Notes under the pieces: model-generated
What the model saw: only the letters and a program-made list of their open reading frames with translations
Told to the model about the DNA's origin: nothing
Database searches by the model: none
Shown here: piece by piece, positions 15,452 to 24,718 of the stretch
Layout: each line of letters begins with the position of its first letter
How positions within the stretch are numbered: position 1 is the first letter of the stretch
Origin: Mesorhizobium qingshengii
GTDB taxonomy: Bacteria; Pseudomonadota; Alphaproteobacteria; Rhizobiales; Rhizobiaceae
Length of the DNA: 64,000 nucleotides
Reading direction: 5' to 3'
NCBI RefSeq assembly: GCF_900103325.1
Contig: NZ_FMXM01000007.1
Span: 1 to 64,000 of the forward strand
Translations under genes and position numbers: made by a program

Positions 15452-17092
15452 ATGCAGGTCGCCGTCTTCATCCTGGTCGTGCTCGTCTTCGTCGCGGTTT
15501 CCGGCGCGCTGGTGCGTCTGGTGCGGGTGCCGTTGCCGGTGCTGCAGATTGCCATAGGCGCCGTACTCGCCTGGCCGGTGCGCGGCATCCATGTCGATAT
15601 CGATCCGGATCTGTTCCTGCTGGTGTTCATTCCACCGCTGCTGTTTGCGGACGCCGTTGCCGCGCCGAAGCGCGAATTGATAGCGCTGCGCGGGCCGATC
15701 CTGGACCTTGCCATCGGGCTCGTCTTCTTCACCGTCGTCGGTTTCGGCTATGCCTTGCACTGGCTGGTGCCGAGCATCCCGCTGGTCGTCGCTTTTGCGC
15801 TTGCCGCCGTACTGTCGCCGACCGACGCGGTCGCGGTGTCCTCGATCGTCGACAGGAACGTCGTGCCGGCGCGGCTGATGCACATTCTCGAAGGCGAGTC
15901 GCTGCTCAACGACGCGTCGGGCCTCGTCATGTTCCGCTTCGCCGTTGCGGCTGCATTGACCGGAAGCTTCTCTTTCGCGGCGGCCTCGCTGAGCTTTCTC
16001 TATGCCGTTGCGGCCGGCATCCTGGCCGGCGTGGTGGCGTTGATCGTCGCCGCCAAGACGCTGCAGCTTTTGAACCGCATCGGCGGCGTGCCGGCCGAGG
16101 CGCAGGTGCTGGTCATGATCCTGATACCCTTCATCGCCTATCTAGGCGCTGAACATGCCGGCGCCTCCGGCATCCTTGCGGCGGTCACCGCCGGCTTGCT
16201 CACTGGCGGCTCCGGCATTTTCCGCTATCTTGGCGTCTCGGCGCGCATGCAGACGATGTCGCTGTGGACGACGCTGTCCTTCGTCTTCAACGGCGCGCTC
16301 TTCATCCTGCTCGGCCTGCAACTGCCCGACATCATCCGCAACGTTCCGCCCGAACTCGCCAGCCGGCATTGGCTGCTGGAGCCGGTCGCCACGGTACTGG
16401 CTCTGACGCTGTGCCTGATCGGCCTGCGCTTCCTGTGGATCTGGATTGGCGATATCGCGCAGGCGGTTGCCGCGCGGCTGGGCAAGCGCAAGGCCAAGGC
16501 GTTCGGCCTGCGCGTACGGCTCGCCGGTTCGGTGGCAGGCGTGCGCGGCGCCATCACGCTGGCCGGCATCCTGTCCTTGCCGCTCGCCATGCCGGATGGT
16601 TCGCCGTTTCCGGCGCGCGATGTTGTCATCTTCCTCGCGGCCGGCGTCATCATCTGCTCGCTCACCATCGCCAGCCTTGCCTTGCCCAAGATCGCACGTG
16701 GGCTGGTCGAACCGGGCGAGGACCCGGCTGCGGCCGAAGAGCGCCGGGCGCGTGTCGGCGCGGCCAAGGCGGCCATCGCCAGGATCGAGAGCATCGCCAA
16801 CGAGGCAGGCGAGGGCGAGGTGGCGGACGCCAGGCTGGCCGTCGCCGACAGCATCGTCGCCGGCTACCGGCGACGCATAGCCGCCTCCGACGAGGCCGAC
16901 GAAGCGCGCGCCGAGGCCCGCGAAGCCGGCAGGCTGGAGCTCGAACTGAGGCTCGCCGGCATCGAGGCGGAACGCACCGCCGTCCGGGCAATGTTTCGCA
17001 GCCGCGAGATCAACGACCATACGATGCGGGCCCTGTTTTCCGAGATCACCCTTACCGAAGCTTTGCTGAAGGGCCGGCAGAAAAGGAAATAA
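15452..17092 (+). CDS. CPA1-family Na+/H+ antiporter
   Basis: A 546-residue inner-membrane antiporter with about twelve helices. Family motifs are clear: FIPPLLFADAV about residue 65, ALAAVLSPTDAVAV about 120 (ion-binding Asp), LEGESLLNDASGLV about 150 and GVRGAITLAGILSLPLA about 365. The last 120 residues are a hydrophilic, Ala/Glu/Arg-rich helical tail (EERRARVGAAKAAIARIE) that probably acts as a cytoplasmic regulatory region. The ATG at 15452 (MQVAVFIL) was preferred, though an ATG at 15422 is in frame. It exchanges H+ for Na+ (or K+) in pH and salt homeostasis. Confidence 0.9.
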   Translation: MQVAVFILVVLVFVAVSGALVRLVRVPLPVLQIAIGAVLAWPVRGIHVDIDPDLFLLVFIPPLLFADAVAAPKRELIALRGPILDLAIGLVFFTVVGFGYALHWLVPSIPLVVAFALAAVLSPTDAVAVSSIVDRNVVPARLMHILEGESLLNDASGLVMFRFAVAAALTGSFSFAAASLSFLYAVAAGILAGVVALIVAAKTLQLLNRIGGVPAEAQVLVMILIPFIAYLGAEHAGASGILAAVTAGLLTGGSGIFRYLGVSARMQTMSLWTTLSFVFNGALFILLGLQLPDIIRNVPPELASRHWLLEPVATVLALTLCLIGLRFLWIWIGDIAQAVAARLGKRKAKAFGLRVRLAGSVAGVRGAITLAGILSLPLAMPDGSPFPARDVVIFLAAGVIICSLTIASLALPKIARGLVEPGEDPAAAEERRARVGAAKAAIARIESIANEAGEGEVADARLAVADSIVAGYRRRIAASDEADEARAEAREAGRLELELRLAGIEAERTAVRAMFRSREINDHTMRALFSEITLTEALLKGRQKRK

Positions 17093-17182
17093 CGGCCATG
17101 CTGCCCTTCTGCCGCAAACCGGCCAGCAAATTTCGCGCTGCAAACGTGGCGGGGCGAAAGCAACTGTGTTAATGCGCGGCGA

Positions 17183-17223
17183 ATGTCGCCCAAAACTGTG
17201 CAGCGGTTTTGGGACGACGACAT
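17183..17223. repeat. Palindromic intergenic repeat, ATGTCG class
   Basis: Outer arms ATGTCG (17183-17188) and CGACAT (17218-17223) and inner arms CCAAAAC and GTTTTGG pair around TGTGCAGC. It lies 43 bases upstream of glyA. The core (CAAAAC-TG-GC-GGTTTTG) recalls the other rhizobial palindromic elements of the window, though its outer arms differ. Confidence 0.7.
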
Positions 17224-17265
17224 GCTCAACAAAGATCGCCCCCCGAACTTCGAGGATTTCAAGCC

Positions 17266-18579
17266 ATGGCAACAGCAGCGGCAGTGTCGAACAAATTCGA
17301 ATCCTTCTTCGAAACCACGCTTGCCGATGCCGATCCGGAGATTTTCGGCGCCATCCGCAACGAGCTTGGTCGCCAGCGCCACGAGATCGAGCTGATTGCC
17401 TCTGAAAACATCGTCTCGCGCGCCGTGCTCGAAGCGCAGGGGTCGATCATGACCAACAAATATGCCGAGGGCTATCCGGGCAAGCGCTACTATGGCGGCT
17501 GCCAGTTCGTCGATGTGGCCGAGGAACTGGCCATCGAGCGGGCGAAGAAACTCTTCGGCTGCAACTTCGCCAACGTCCAGCCGAACTCCGGTAGCCAGAT
17601 GAACCAGGCGGTGTTCCTGGCGCTGCTGCAGCCCGGTGACACCTTCATGGGCCTCGACCTCAATTCCGGCGGCCATCTGACCCACGGCTCGCCGGTCAAC
17701 ATGAGCGGCAAATGGTTCAAGGTCGTCTCCTATGGCGTGCGCAAGGATGACCATCTGCTGGATATGGACGCCATTGAGAAGACCGCTCACGAGACCAAGC
17801 CGAAGCTGATCCTGGCCGGTGGCACCGCCTATTCGCGCGTCTGGGACTGGAAGCGTTTTCGCGAGATCGCCGATGCGGTCGGCGCCTACCTGATGGTTGA
17901 CATGGCGCATATCGCCGGTCTCGTCGCCGGCGGCGTCCATCCGTCGCCGCTGCCGCACGCGCATGTGGTCACGACCACCACGCACAAATCGCTGCGTGGC
18001 CCGCGTGGCGGCATGATCCTGTGCAATGACGAGGAGATCGCCAAGAAGATGAACTCGGCGGTGTTCCCCGGCCTGCAGGGTGGCCCGCTGATGCACGTCA
18101 TCGCCGCCAAGGCGGTTGCCTTCGGCGAAGCGCTGAAGCCGAGCTTCAAGGTCTACGCCGAAAGCGTCGCCGCCAATGCCAAGGCGCTGGCCGCGAGCCT
18201 GAAGGAAACCGGGCTCGACATCGTCTCCGGTGGCACCGACAACCACCTGATGCTGGTCGACCTGCGTCCCAAGAACGCCACCGGCAAGCGCGCCGAGGCA
18301 GCGCTCGGCCGCGCCAACATCACCTGCAACAAGAACGGCATTCCGTTCGACCCGGAAAAGCCTTTCGTCACCTCGGGCGTGCGTCTCGGCACGCCGGCCG
18401 GTACCACGCGAGGTTTCGGCCAGGCCGAGTTCCGCGAGATCGGCAAACTGATCGCCGAAGTGCTGGACGGTCTCAAGGTCGCCAACTCCGACGAGGGCAA
18501 TGCCGCTGTCGAAGCGGCGGTCAAGGCCAAGGTGATGGCGCTGACCGACCGTTTCCCGCTCTATCCCTATCTCGGCTGA
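17266..18579 (+). CDS. glyA: Serine hydroxymethyltransferase
   Basis: A 437-residue PLP enzyme interconverting serine and glycine with tetrahydrofolate, a main source of one-carbon units. Signatures include [19 protein letters not shown] about residue 45, [16 protein letters not shown] about 63-78, and the PLP-lysine motif [15 protein letters not shown] with Lys241. Length is normal. The ATG at 17266 ([12 protein letters not shown]) was chosen; an upstream in-frame start would add 19 residues translated from the repeat-bearing leader. No glycine riboswitch is recognisable in the 173-base leader. It opens a run of one-strand housekeeping genes. Confidence 0.97.
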   Translation: MATAAAVSNKFESFFETTLADADPEIFGAIRNELGRQRHEIELIASENIVSRAVLEAQGSIMTNKYAEGYPGKRYYGGCQFVDVAEELAIERAKKLFGCNFANVQPNSGSQMNQAVFLALLQPGDTFMGLDLNSGGHLTHGSPVNMSGKWFKVVSYGVRKDDHLLDMDAIEKTAHETKPKLILAGGTAYSRVWDWKRFREIADAVGAYLMVDMAHIAGLVAGGVHPSPLPHAHVVTTTTHKSLRGPRGGMILCNDEEIAKKMNSAVFPGLQGGPLMHVIAAKAVAFGEALKPSFKVYAESVAANAKALAASLKETGLDIVSGGTDNHLMLVDLRPKNATGKRAEAALGRANITCNKNGIPFDPEKPFVTSGVRLGTPAGTTRGFGQAEFREIGKLIAEVLDGLKVANSDEGNAAVEAAVKAKVMALTDRFPLYPYLG

Positions 18580-18654
18580 CGAGACTTCGGGTCTCGCCGC
18601 CTTGTCGCGACGACAACTATCGTCGCGGCAAGGCCGGCGTGATCGACAGGAGCC

Positions 18655-18931
18655 TTGATGATATGCATGTTTCGTCTCGCCGGCGCCGCGCGCGCCCTGG
18701 CCGCTTTGGCTGCCTTGCCGCGCCCCGGCACCGCCTTGGCCCAAACCACACCCATGCAAGCCGCCCCGGCTCAGCCACGGCCGTGGCTTTCGCGAGGCCT
18801 GTCTGGCCGGGGTGACCATCCCCGCCTATCTCGCCTCCGACAAGGTCGACTACCGGCTGGGCGTGCTTGGCGGCATCGCCGTCTGGCTGCTGGCGGCTCT
18901 CGCAATTTTCCCTGCGCCTCGCTATCTCTGA
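18655..18931 (+). pseudogene. Possible frameshifted small membrane protein
   Basis: Frame 1 starts at 18655 with a signal-like N-terminus (ARALAALAALPRPGTALAQ). A different frame, ending in TGA at 18931, reads like the natural end of a membrane protein: GVTIPAYLASDKVDYRLG then VLGGIAVWLLAALAIFPAP. A single shift near 18780-18810 would join them. Neither half is recognised. It could instead be two chance frames; the gap 18580-19017 between glyA and nrdR otherwise shows nothing. Confidence 0.25.
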
Positions 18932-19017
18932 GGCGCGAAGGGCCGTGCATGCTTTGCCATCGTTGCAAAAAGCACTAAGCCTTTCGTCCCACGAGATTCG
19001 CGAACCCAAGGCTCTCC

Positions 19018-19497
19018 ATGCGCTGTCCCTATTGCCAGTCAGAAGATACGCAGGTGAAGGATTCGCGCCCCGCCGAGGATGGCGCGGCGATCCGCAGGCG
19101 GCGTGTCTGCCCCGATTGTGGCGGCCGCTTCACCACCTTTGAGCGCGTCCAGCTGCGCGACCTCGTGGTGGTGAAAAAGTCCGGCCGAAAAGTGCCGTTC
19201 GACCGCGACAAGCTGCTGCGCTCGGTGGAGATCGCCGTCCGCAAGCGCAATGTCGATCCGGAGCGCATTGACCGCGCGGTGACCGGCATCGTGCGCCAGC
19301 TCGAAAGCTCCGGTGAAACGGAAGTGGCCTCCGGCGAAGTCGGCCGGCTGGTCATGGAAGCACTGAAGTCGCTCGACGATGTCGCCTATGTGCGCTTCGC
19401 CTCGGTCTACCGCAATTTTCGCGAGGCCAAGGATTTCCACGAATTGCTGGGCGAGCTCAAGGGAGACGAAACAAAGGGCGAAGAGGACGCCAGCTGA
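19018..19497 (+). CDS. nrdR: Transcriptional repressor NrdR
   Basis: A 159-residue repressor of ribonucleotide reductase genes. The N-terminal zinc ribbon has CPYC (3-6) and CPDC (31-34), the ATP-cone domain follows ([20 protein letters not shown], then [20 protein letters not shown]). It senses ATP/dATP and binds NrdR boxes. The stop is followed two bases later by the ribD start, indicating one transcript with the riboflavin genes, the common alphaproteobacterial order. Confidence 0.97.
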   Translation: MRCPYCQSEDTQVKDSRPAEDGAAIRRRRVCPDCGGRFTTFERVQLRDLVVVKKSGRKVPFDRDKLLRSVEIAVRKRNVDPERIDRAVTGIVRQLESSGETEVASGEVGRLVMEALKSLDDVAYVRFASVYRNFREAKDFHELLGELKGDETKGEEDAS

Positions 19498-19499
19498 GC

Positions 19500-20624
19500 A
19501 TGACCGCAAGCGACAAGACCGGACAGGCCGCCCTTGATCGCCGTTTCATGGCGGCGGCGCTCAGACTGTCGCGGAAGAATGCCGGACGCACCTCGACCAA
19601 TCCCTCCGTCGGCACGTTGATTGTGCGCGATGACGGCGCCGGGCCGATGATCGTCGGCACCGGCGTCACCGCGGTCGGCGGCCGCCCGCACGCCGAGACC
19701 GAGGCCCTGGCTGAGGCTGGCGAGCTGGCGCGCGGCGCCACCGCCTATGTCACGCTGGAGCCTTGCGCCCACCATGGCCGGACGCCGCCTTGCGCCAACG
19801 CGCTGGTCAATGCCGGTGTCGCGCGCGTCGTCGGCGCCGCCAGCGATCCCGATCCGCGCGTGTCCGGCAAGGGCTATGCGATCCTGCGCGCCGCGGGTGT
19901 CGAGGTGGTCGAAAAGGTACTGGCGGCGGAAGCCGCCGAGCAGATGGCCGGCTATCTGATTCGATCGTTGAAAAAACGGCCCGAAGTGATTCTCAAGCTT
20001 GCGCTTTCCAGCGACGGCAAGATCGGCAGGGAAGGCGAGGGGCAGGTGTCGATCACCGGTGATATCGCCCGTCGCGAGGTGTATCTGATGCGCGCCGAGG
20101 CCGACGGCATACTGGTCGGCATTGGCACCGCGCTGGAGGACGATCCGGCTCTGACGGTGCGGCTGCCCGGACTGGAGAACCGTTCGCCGGCGCGCATCGT
20201 GCTCGACAGGCAGATCAGGTTGCCCGAGGCCTCCAAGCTGGTTTCGGGCGTGGACCGGGTGCCGCTCTATGTCGCCGCTTGCCTGGAGGCCGATCCGCTG
20301 CGGCGGGCAGCACTCGAACGCGCCGGCGTGCGCTTCATCGGCACCGAAACACATGAAGGCGGCGTCGCGCTGCCGGAACTGCTCGAGGATCTCGCCGCGC
20401 TCGGCATGGCAAGTGTTCTGGTCGAGGGTGGTGCCAGGGTGGCCAAGGCTTTCCTGGCCGATGGGCTGGTCGACCGTATCGTGCTGTTCCAGGGTCCCGA
20501 AGCGATCGGCGATGACGGCGTTGCATCGCCGATCGACGCTGACCACATCCCGGCAGGATTTCGCAAGCTTCGCGACATGCGTTTCGGCGAAGACAGCTAT
20601 GCAGAGTGGGTAAGGGATATCTAG
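19500..20624 (+). CDS. ribD: Bifunctional diaminohydroxyphosphoribosylaminopyrimidine deaminase / 5-amino-6-uracil reductase
   Basis: A 374-residue enzyme for the second and third steps of riboflavin synthesis. The deaminase zinc site is HAE (64-66) with PCAHHGRTPPC (Cys89, Cys98). The reductase domain begins near RPEVILKLALSSDGKIG (about 160) and contains ADGILVGIGTALEDDP and the late Gly-rich VLVEGGARVAKAFL. It lies two bases after nrdR. The last codon overlaps a palindromic repeat, so the C-terminus (WVRDI) ends within the repeat's edge. Confidence 0.96.
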   Translation: MTASDKTGQAALDRRFMAAALRLSRKNAGRTSTNPSVGTLIVRDDGAGPMIVGTGVTAVGGRPHAETEALAEAGELARGATAYVTLEPCAHHGRTPPCANALVNAGVARVVGAASDPDPRVSGKGYAILRAAGVEVVEKVLAAEAAEQMAGYLIRSLKKRPEVILKLALSSDGKIGREGEGQVSITGDIARREVYLMRAEADGILVGIGTALEDDPALTVRLPGLENRSPARIVLDRQIRLPEASKLVSGVDRVPLYVAACLEADPLRRAALERAGVRFIGTETHEGGVALPELLEDLAALGMASVLVEGGARVAKAFLADGLVDRIVLFQGPEAIGDDGVASPIDADHIPAGFRKLRDMRFGEDSYAEWVRDI

Positions 20625-20666
20625 ATCATGATCCCGAAAAGCGGGAACCGGGACAAGATCATGGTC
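20623..20666. repeat. Palindromic intergenic repeat, GATCATGATCCCGAAAAG class
   Basis: Begins with AGATCATGATCCCGAAAAGC and ends with AAGATCATGGTC; the arms are an imperfect inverted repeat. It fills the 62-base gap between ribD and ribE and overlaps the ribD stop codon. A better-preserved copy of the same repeat is at 63267-63315. Confidence 0.85.
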
Positions 20667-20686
20667 AAACGGAAAGATATGATCTG

Positions 20687-21304
20687 ATGTTCACCGGGAT
20701 TGTTACTGATGTCGGCACTGTCGCAGCCGTCAAACCGCTCAGGGAAGGGGTGGGGCTGCGCATCGACACGGCCTACGACCCCCAGACCATCGCCATCGGC
20801 GCCTCGATCTCCTGCGGCGGTGTCTGCCTGACGGTCACGGCGCTGCCCGAACATGGCTCGAATGCGCGCTGGTTCGAGGTCGAGGCCTGGGAAGAGGCCT
20901 TGCGGCTGACCACGGCCTCGGGCTGGAAAACAGGCACGAGGATCAACCTGGAGCGGGCGCTGAAGATCGGCGACGAACTCGGCGGTCACATCGTTTCGGG
21001 TCATGTCGACGGCATGGCCGAGATCATCGAACGCAAGGATGAGGGCGATGCCGTGCGCTTCACGCTAGAGGCGCCGCGCGAGTTGGCGAAGTTCATTGCA
21101 CCCAAGGGTTCGGTCGCGCTCGACGGCACCTCGCTCACCGTCAACAGGGTGGAAGGCACACGCTTCGACGTGCTTTTGATCCACCACTCGCTGACCGTGA
21201 CCACCTGGGGCGAGCGCAAGGTCGGCGACCGCGTCAATCTCGAGATCGACACCATGGCCCGCTACGCGGCACGCCTGGTGGAGGCGGCGAAAGAAGGGTT
21301 TTGA
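20687..21304 (+). CDS. ribE: Riboflavin synthase, alpha subunit
   Basis: A 205-residue enzyme that dismutates two 6,7-dimethyl-8-ribityllumazine molecules into riboflavin. It has two lumazine-binding repeats: the first from MFTGIVTDVGTV with GASISCGGVCLTV, the second from GHIVSGHVDGMAEI with GSVALDGTSLTVN. The start at MFTGIVTDVG is the near-invariant family start. The conserved active-site SCGGVCLTV and HVDG are intact. It follows ribD after a palindromic repeat. Confidence 0.96.
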   Translation: MFTGIVTDVGTVAAVKPLREGVGLRIDTAYDPQTIAIGASISCGGVCLTVTALPEHGSNARWFEVEAWEEALRLTTASGWKTGTRINLERALKIGDELGGHIVSGHVDGMAEIIERKDEGDAVRFTLEAPRELAKFIAPKGSVALDGTSLTVNRVEGTRFDVLLIHHSLTVTTWGERKVGDRVNLEIDTMARYAARLVEAAKEGF

Positions 21305-21404
21305 GCGGCTGCCAGGAATTTTCGACCCAGGGTCACCTTCGGAAAGCTTGCGAACTTGTCGGCTTCGGCCTAAGTCACCGGCTCCGCCGGAAACGTGAGC
21401 CAAA

Positions 21405-21860
21405 ATGCCCAGAGACAAGAAACTCAAGCTGCTGATCGTTGAAGCGCGCTTCTATGACGATTTGGCGGATGCGCTGCTCGACGGCGCCAAGGCTGCGCTC
21501 GACGAGGCAGGCGCCAAATACGATGTCGTCACCGTGCCGGGCGCGCTGGAAATTCCGGCTGTGATCTCATTTGCGCTCGACGCCGCCGAAGGCGAGGGTG
21601 CCGAGTATGACGGGTACGTTGCGCTCGGCACCGTGATCCGCGGCGAGACGCATCATTTCGACATCGTCGCCAACGAATCGGCGCGCGCCCTGATGGATCT
21701 GTCCGTGCAGGAGGCCATCTGCGTCGGCAACGGCATCCTGACCACCGAGAACGACGAGCAGGCCTGGGTCCGCGCCCGGCGCACGGAAGGCGACAAGGGT
21801 GGGTTTGCGGCCCGTGCCGCACTGACCATGATCGCGTTGAAGAAACGGCTCGGAGCCTGA
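21405..21860 (+). CDS. ribH: 6,7-dimethyl-8-ribityllumazine synthase
   Basis: A 151-residue lumazine synthase. Motifs: [18 protein letters not shown] at the N-terminus, [14 protein letters not shown] (about 45-58), the phosphate-binding and catalytic region [19 protein letters not shown] (about 74-92, with the catalytic His of THHFD) and [18 protein letters not shown]. It resembles the RibH1 type of Rhizobiales, which pairs with riboflavin synthesis, rather than RibH2. The 100-base gap after ribE may hold a weak internal promoter, but none was recognised. Confidence 0.95.
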   Translation: MPRDKKLKLLIVEARFYDDLADALLDGAKAALDEAGAKYDVVTVPGALEIPAVISFALDAAEGEGAEYDGYVALGTVIRGETHHFDIVANESARALMDLSVQEAICVGNGILTTENDEQAWVRARRTEGDKGGFAARAALTMIALKKRLGA

Positions 21861-21865
21861 ACGGC

Positions 21866-22366
21866 GTGACGCAATCCGGAGACAAGGACCGACCCCCGGT
21901 GCGCCAGGCCAACAAGCGTGGCGCTGCCCGTCTGGCTGCCGTGCAGGCGCTCTACCAAATGGATGTCGCCGGCAGCGGTGTCATCGAGATCACAGCCGAA
22001 TACGAGGCCTTTCGCCTCGGCAAGGAAGTTGACGGGGCGCTCTACCGCGAGGCCGATGCGCAATGGTTTCGCGCCATCCTCTCCGGTGTCGTCGAGAACC
22101 AGAAGACCGTCGATCCGATCATCCGCCAGGCGCTGACCGAGGACTGGCCGCTGTCGAGGCTCGACTCGACACTACGTGCCATCCTGCGCGCCGGGGTCTA
22201 CGAACTGATGAAGCGCGAGGACGTGCCCGTTGCCGTCATCGTTTCCGAGTATGTCGACATCGCCAAGGCCTTCTACGAGGAAGACGAGCCGAAGCTGGTC
22301 AATGCCGTACTCGACCGCGTGTCACGCCGGGTGCGTGGCGAAGGGCGCGGCAAGGACGCATCATGA
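21866..22366 (+). CDS. nusB: Transcription antitermination protein NusB
   Basis: A 166-residue all-helical RNA-binding protein that joins NusE (S10) on boxA RNA for rRNA antitermination. Motifs: [19 protein letters not shown] near residue 20, [17 protein letters not shown] about 100 and [29 protein letters not shown] at the end. It starts at a GTG five bases after the ribH stop. Its stop overlaps the start of the MFS gene (ATGA), so it sits in the rib transcript, as usual in the group. Confidence 0.95.
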   Translation: MTQSGDKDRPPVRQANKRGAARLAAVQALYQMDVAGSGVIEITAEYEAFRLGKEVDGALYREADAQWFRAILSGVVENQKTVDPIIRQALTEDWPLSRLDSTLRAILRAGVYELMKREDVPVAVIVSEYVDIAKAFYEEDEPKLVNAVLDRVSRRVRGEGRGKDAS

Positions 22367-23574
22367 CGGCAATCGCCGTCGAGGCAGGCAAGGAGGCGCG
22401 TCGCACCGCGTTGATCCTCGCCGCCTCGCAGGCGATCGTCGGCTCGGCTGCCCCCATCGCCATCTCCATGGGTGCGCTGGCCGGGCAATATCTGCTTGCC
22501 GTCGACAAGTCGCTGGCGACGGCGCCGGTCACCGGCTTCAACCTAGGCGTGGCGCTCGGCGCGTTGCCGGCAGCGGCGATAATCCGCAGGCTGGGCCAGC
22601 GCGGCGGCTTCATGACCGGTACGGTCGTTACCGCGTTTGGCGGGCTGGTCGCCACCCTGGCGCTTTTCCATGGCAGCTTCTGGCTGTTTGCCCTCGGCCT
22701 GCTGCTGATTGGCGTCGGCGGCGCCTTCGTCCAGCAGTTCCGTTTTGCCGCCGCCGACAACGCGCCGCCGGCGTTCAAGGCGCGCGCCATCTCTTTCGTG
22801 CTGGCCGGCGGCATCGTCACCGCCATTCTCGGGCCGCAGATCGTTATCTTCACCCGCGAATTGTTCGCGCCGGTGATGTTTGCCGGCTCGTTCGCTTCCA
22901 TCCTGCCGCTGGCCGCGGTCGGCGCCGTCGTCCTGTCGTTCCTGCGACTGCCGGCGAAAGCAACAGGGAAAGCGGAAATCGCCGACAGCGACGCCAGACC
23001 ATTGGCTGAAATTGTCACGCGGCCGCGTTTCGTCGCCGCATTGTTTTGCGCGGTCGGCAGCTACGCCCTGATGAGCTTCGTCATGACCGGCGCCCCGCTG
23101 GCCATGGTTGGCTGCGGCCTGTCGGAGGACGATGCGACGCTGGGCATTTCCTGGCACGTCATGGCTATGTTCGCACCGAGCTTCTTCACCGGCTCGCTGA
23201 TCCATCGCTTCGGCGCCGAGCGCATCGTGGCCACCGGCCTGATCCTGTTGATCGGCTGCGCCATTGTCGCATTGTCGGGTCTGGCGCTGTGGCAATTCTG
23301 GACGGCGCTGATCCTGCTCGGCCTTGGCTGGAATTTTGGCTTCATCGGCGCCACGGCGATGGTGGCGGCCAGCTACCGGCCGTCGGAAAAGGGCAAGGTG
23401 CAAGGCTTCCACGACTTCGTCCTGTTCGGCTCTGTGGCCTGCGCTTCGCTGATGTCGGGCATGGTCTACAACGCCTGGGGCTGGGAGATGCTGAACTGGA
23501 TGATCTTTCCGGTCACCGTTCTGTGCTTCGTGGCCCTTGGCGCGCTGAAGCTGACGGGCATTCGCAAAGCCTGA
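22363..23574 (+). CDS. Major facilitator superfamily transporter
   Basis: A 403-residue membrane protein with about twelve helices, overlapping nusB by four bases (ATGA). Features: [18 protein letters not shown] in helix 1, the long inter-helix [12 protein letters not shown] in place of classic motif [21 protein letters not shown] after helix 5, and [24 protein letters not shown] in the second half. This belongs to the YnfM/unknown MFS group often found next to nusB in rhizobia. Substrate unknown; co-transcription with the riboflavin genes could mean a flavin or precursor, but this is only suggestive. Confidence 0.85.
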   Translation: MTAIAVEAGKEARRTALILAASQAIVGSAAPIAISMGALAGQYLLAVDKSLATAPVTGFNLGVALGALPAAAIIRRLGQRGGFMTGTVVTAFGGLVATLALFHGSFWLFALGLLLIGVGGAFVQQFRFAAADNAPPAFKARAISFVLAGGIVTAILGPQIVIFTRELFAPVMFAGSFASILPLAAVGAVVLSFLRLPAKATGKAEIADSDARPLAEIVTRPRFVAALFCAVGSYALMSFVMTGAPLAMVGCGLSEDDATLGISWHVMAMFAPSFFTGSLIHRFGAERIVATGLILLIGCAIVALSGLALWQFWTALILLGLGWNFGFIGATAMVAASYRPSEKGKVQGFHDFVLFGSVACASLMSGMVYNAWGWEMLNWMIFPVTVLCFVALGALKLTGIRKA

Positions 23575-23750
23575 TCCCGGATCGCTTTGCCTGACATGAT
23601 GCTGTCAGGATGGTCTCGGCAAACCCGCCGCTGCCCGAACAAAATTATTGCGCCGATCCCTGTTCTTATGAAACCGTATGCCCCGACGGCGCGTTTGGGG
23701 CATGCTCATGTGCGGCCTCCGAATTTCGGTTCATTGCAAGGGATTTCACA

Positions 23751-24662
23751 ATGTTTTCAATCAAGGCACTGGCCGGCGCGGCGCTTGCGCTCGGCATCAC
23801 CGCTGCCTCGGCGAGCGCTCAGGTGGTTGTCTCCTCGAAGATCGACACCGAGGGTGGCGTGCTCGGCAACATCATCCAGCTCGTTCTCAACGCCAACAAC
23901 ATTAAGACCACCGACCGTATCCAGCTCGGCGGCACGCCGGTGGTGCGCAAGGCGATTACCGCCGGCGAGATCGACATCTATCCCGAATACACCGGCAATG
24001 CCGCCTTCTTCTTCGAGAAGGCCGACGACCCGGTCTGGAAGGATGCCGCCAAGGCCTATGAGACGGCCAAAAAGCTCGACTATGACGCCAACAAGATCGT
24101 CTGGCTGTCGCCGTCGCCGGCCAACAACACCTGGGCGATCGCGCTGCGCAAGGAGGTTGCCGAAACCAACAAGCTCGCCACGCTCTCCGACTTCGGCAAG
24201 TACGTCGCTGGAGGCGGCCAGGTGGTGCTGGCGGCTTCCGCCGAGTTCGTCAATTCTGCGGCAGCACTTCCGGCCTTCCAGACCACCTATGGCTTCACGC
24301 TGAAGCCCGAGCAACTGATCACGCTCTCAGGCGGCGACACGGCGGCAACCATCGCTGCAGCCGCCAACCAGACCAGCGGCGCCAACGCCGCCATGGTCTA
24401 CGGCACCGACGGCGGCATCGCGCCGTCCGGCCTTGTCGTGCTCGACGACGACAAGGGCGTCCAGCCGGTCTACCAGCCGGCACCGATCATCCGCGAAGCG
24501 GTGCTCAAGGAGCATCCCGAGATCGAGACGCTGCTGAAGCCGGTCTTCGCCAAGCTCGACCTCGTCACGCTGCAGGAGCTGAACGGCCGCGTGCAGGTCG
24601 GCGGTGAGCCGGTCAAGGGCGTCGCCGAAGACTTTCTGAAGAAGAATGGCTTCCTGAAATAG
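23751..24662 (+). CDS. yehZ: Osmoprotectant ABC transporter, substrate-binding protein (YehZ/OsmF-like)
   Basis: A 303-residue periplasmic binding protein with a signal peptide (ALAGAALALGITAASASA) and an OpuAC-type fold: KIDTEGGVLGNIIQLVL, IQLGGTPVVRKAITAGEIDIYPEYTGN, then TWAIALRKEVAE and GDTAATIAAAANQTSG. This is the glycine betaine/choline binding family; EYTGN and related aromatic residues line such pockets. It heads a four-gene operon with the same gene order and lengths as E. coli yehZYXW, whose system has low betaine affinity in vitro, so the real ligand is open. Confidence 0.88.
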   Translation: MFSIKALAGAALALGITAASASAQVVVSSKIDTEGGVLGNIIQLVLNANNIKTTDRIQLGGTPVVRKAITAGEIDIYPEYTGNAAFFFEKADDPVWKDAAKAYETAKKLDYDANKIVWLSPSPANNTWAIALRKEVAETNKLATLSDFGKYVAGGGQVVLAASAEFVNSAAALPAFQTTYGFTLKPEQLITLSGGDTAATIAAAANQTSGANAAMVYGTDGGIAPSGLVVLDDDKGVQPVYQPAPIIREAVLKEHPEIETLLKPVFAKLDLVTLQELNGRVQVGGEPVKGVAEDFLKKNGFLK

Positions 24663-24718
24663 AGCGATTTCCGGCGCGCCGCATGCGTGGCGCGCCGGAA
24701 CGACTGACGGGGGAGGGC

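Noticed and set aside
17093..17265. Possible glycine riboswitch before glyA.
   Set aside because: No tandem glycine-aptamer consensus is visible; the main structure is a palindromic repeat.
16864..18819. A 651-codon open frame on the minus strand across glyA.
   Set aside because: It is the antisense shadow of glyA and the antiporter tail; its translation is His/Arg/Gly-rich with no family pattern.
19498..21404. Possible FMN riboswitch in the riboflavin operon.
   Set aside because: Gaps between nrdR, ribD, ribE and ribH are 2-100 bases and hold no RFN-like conserved elements.
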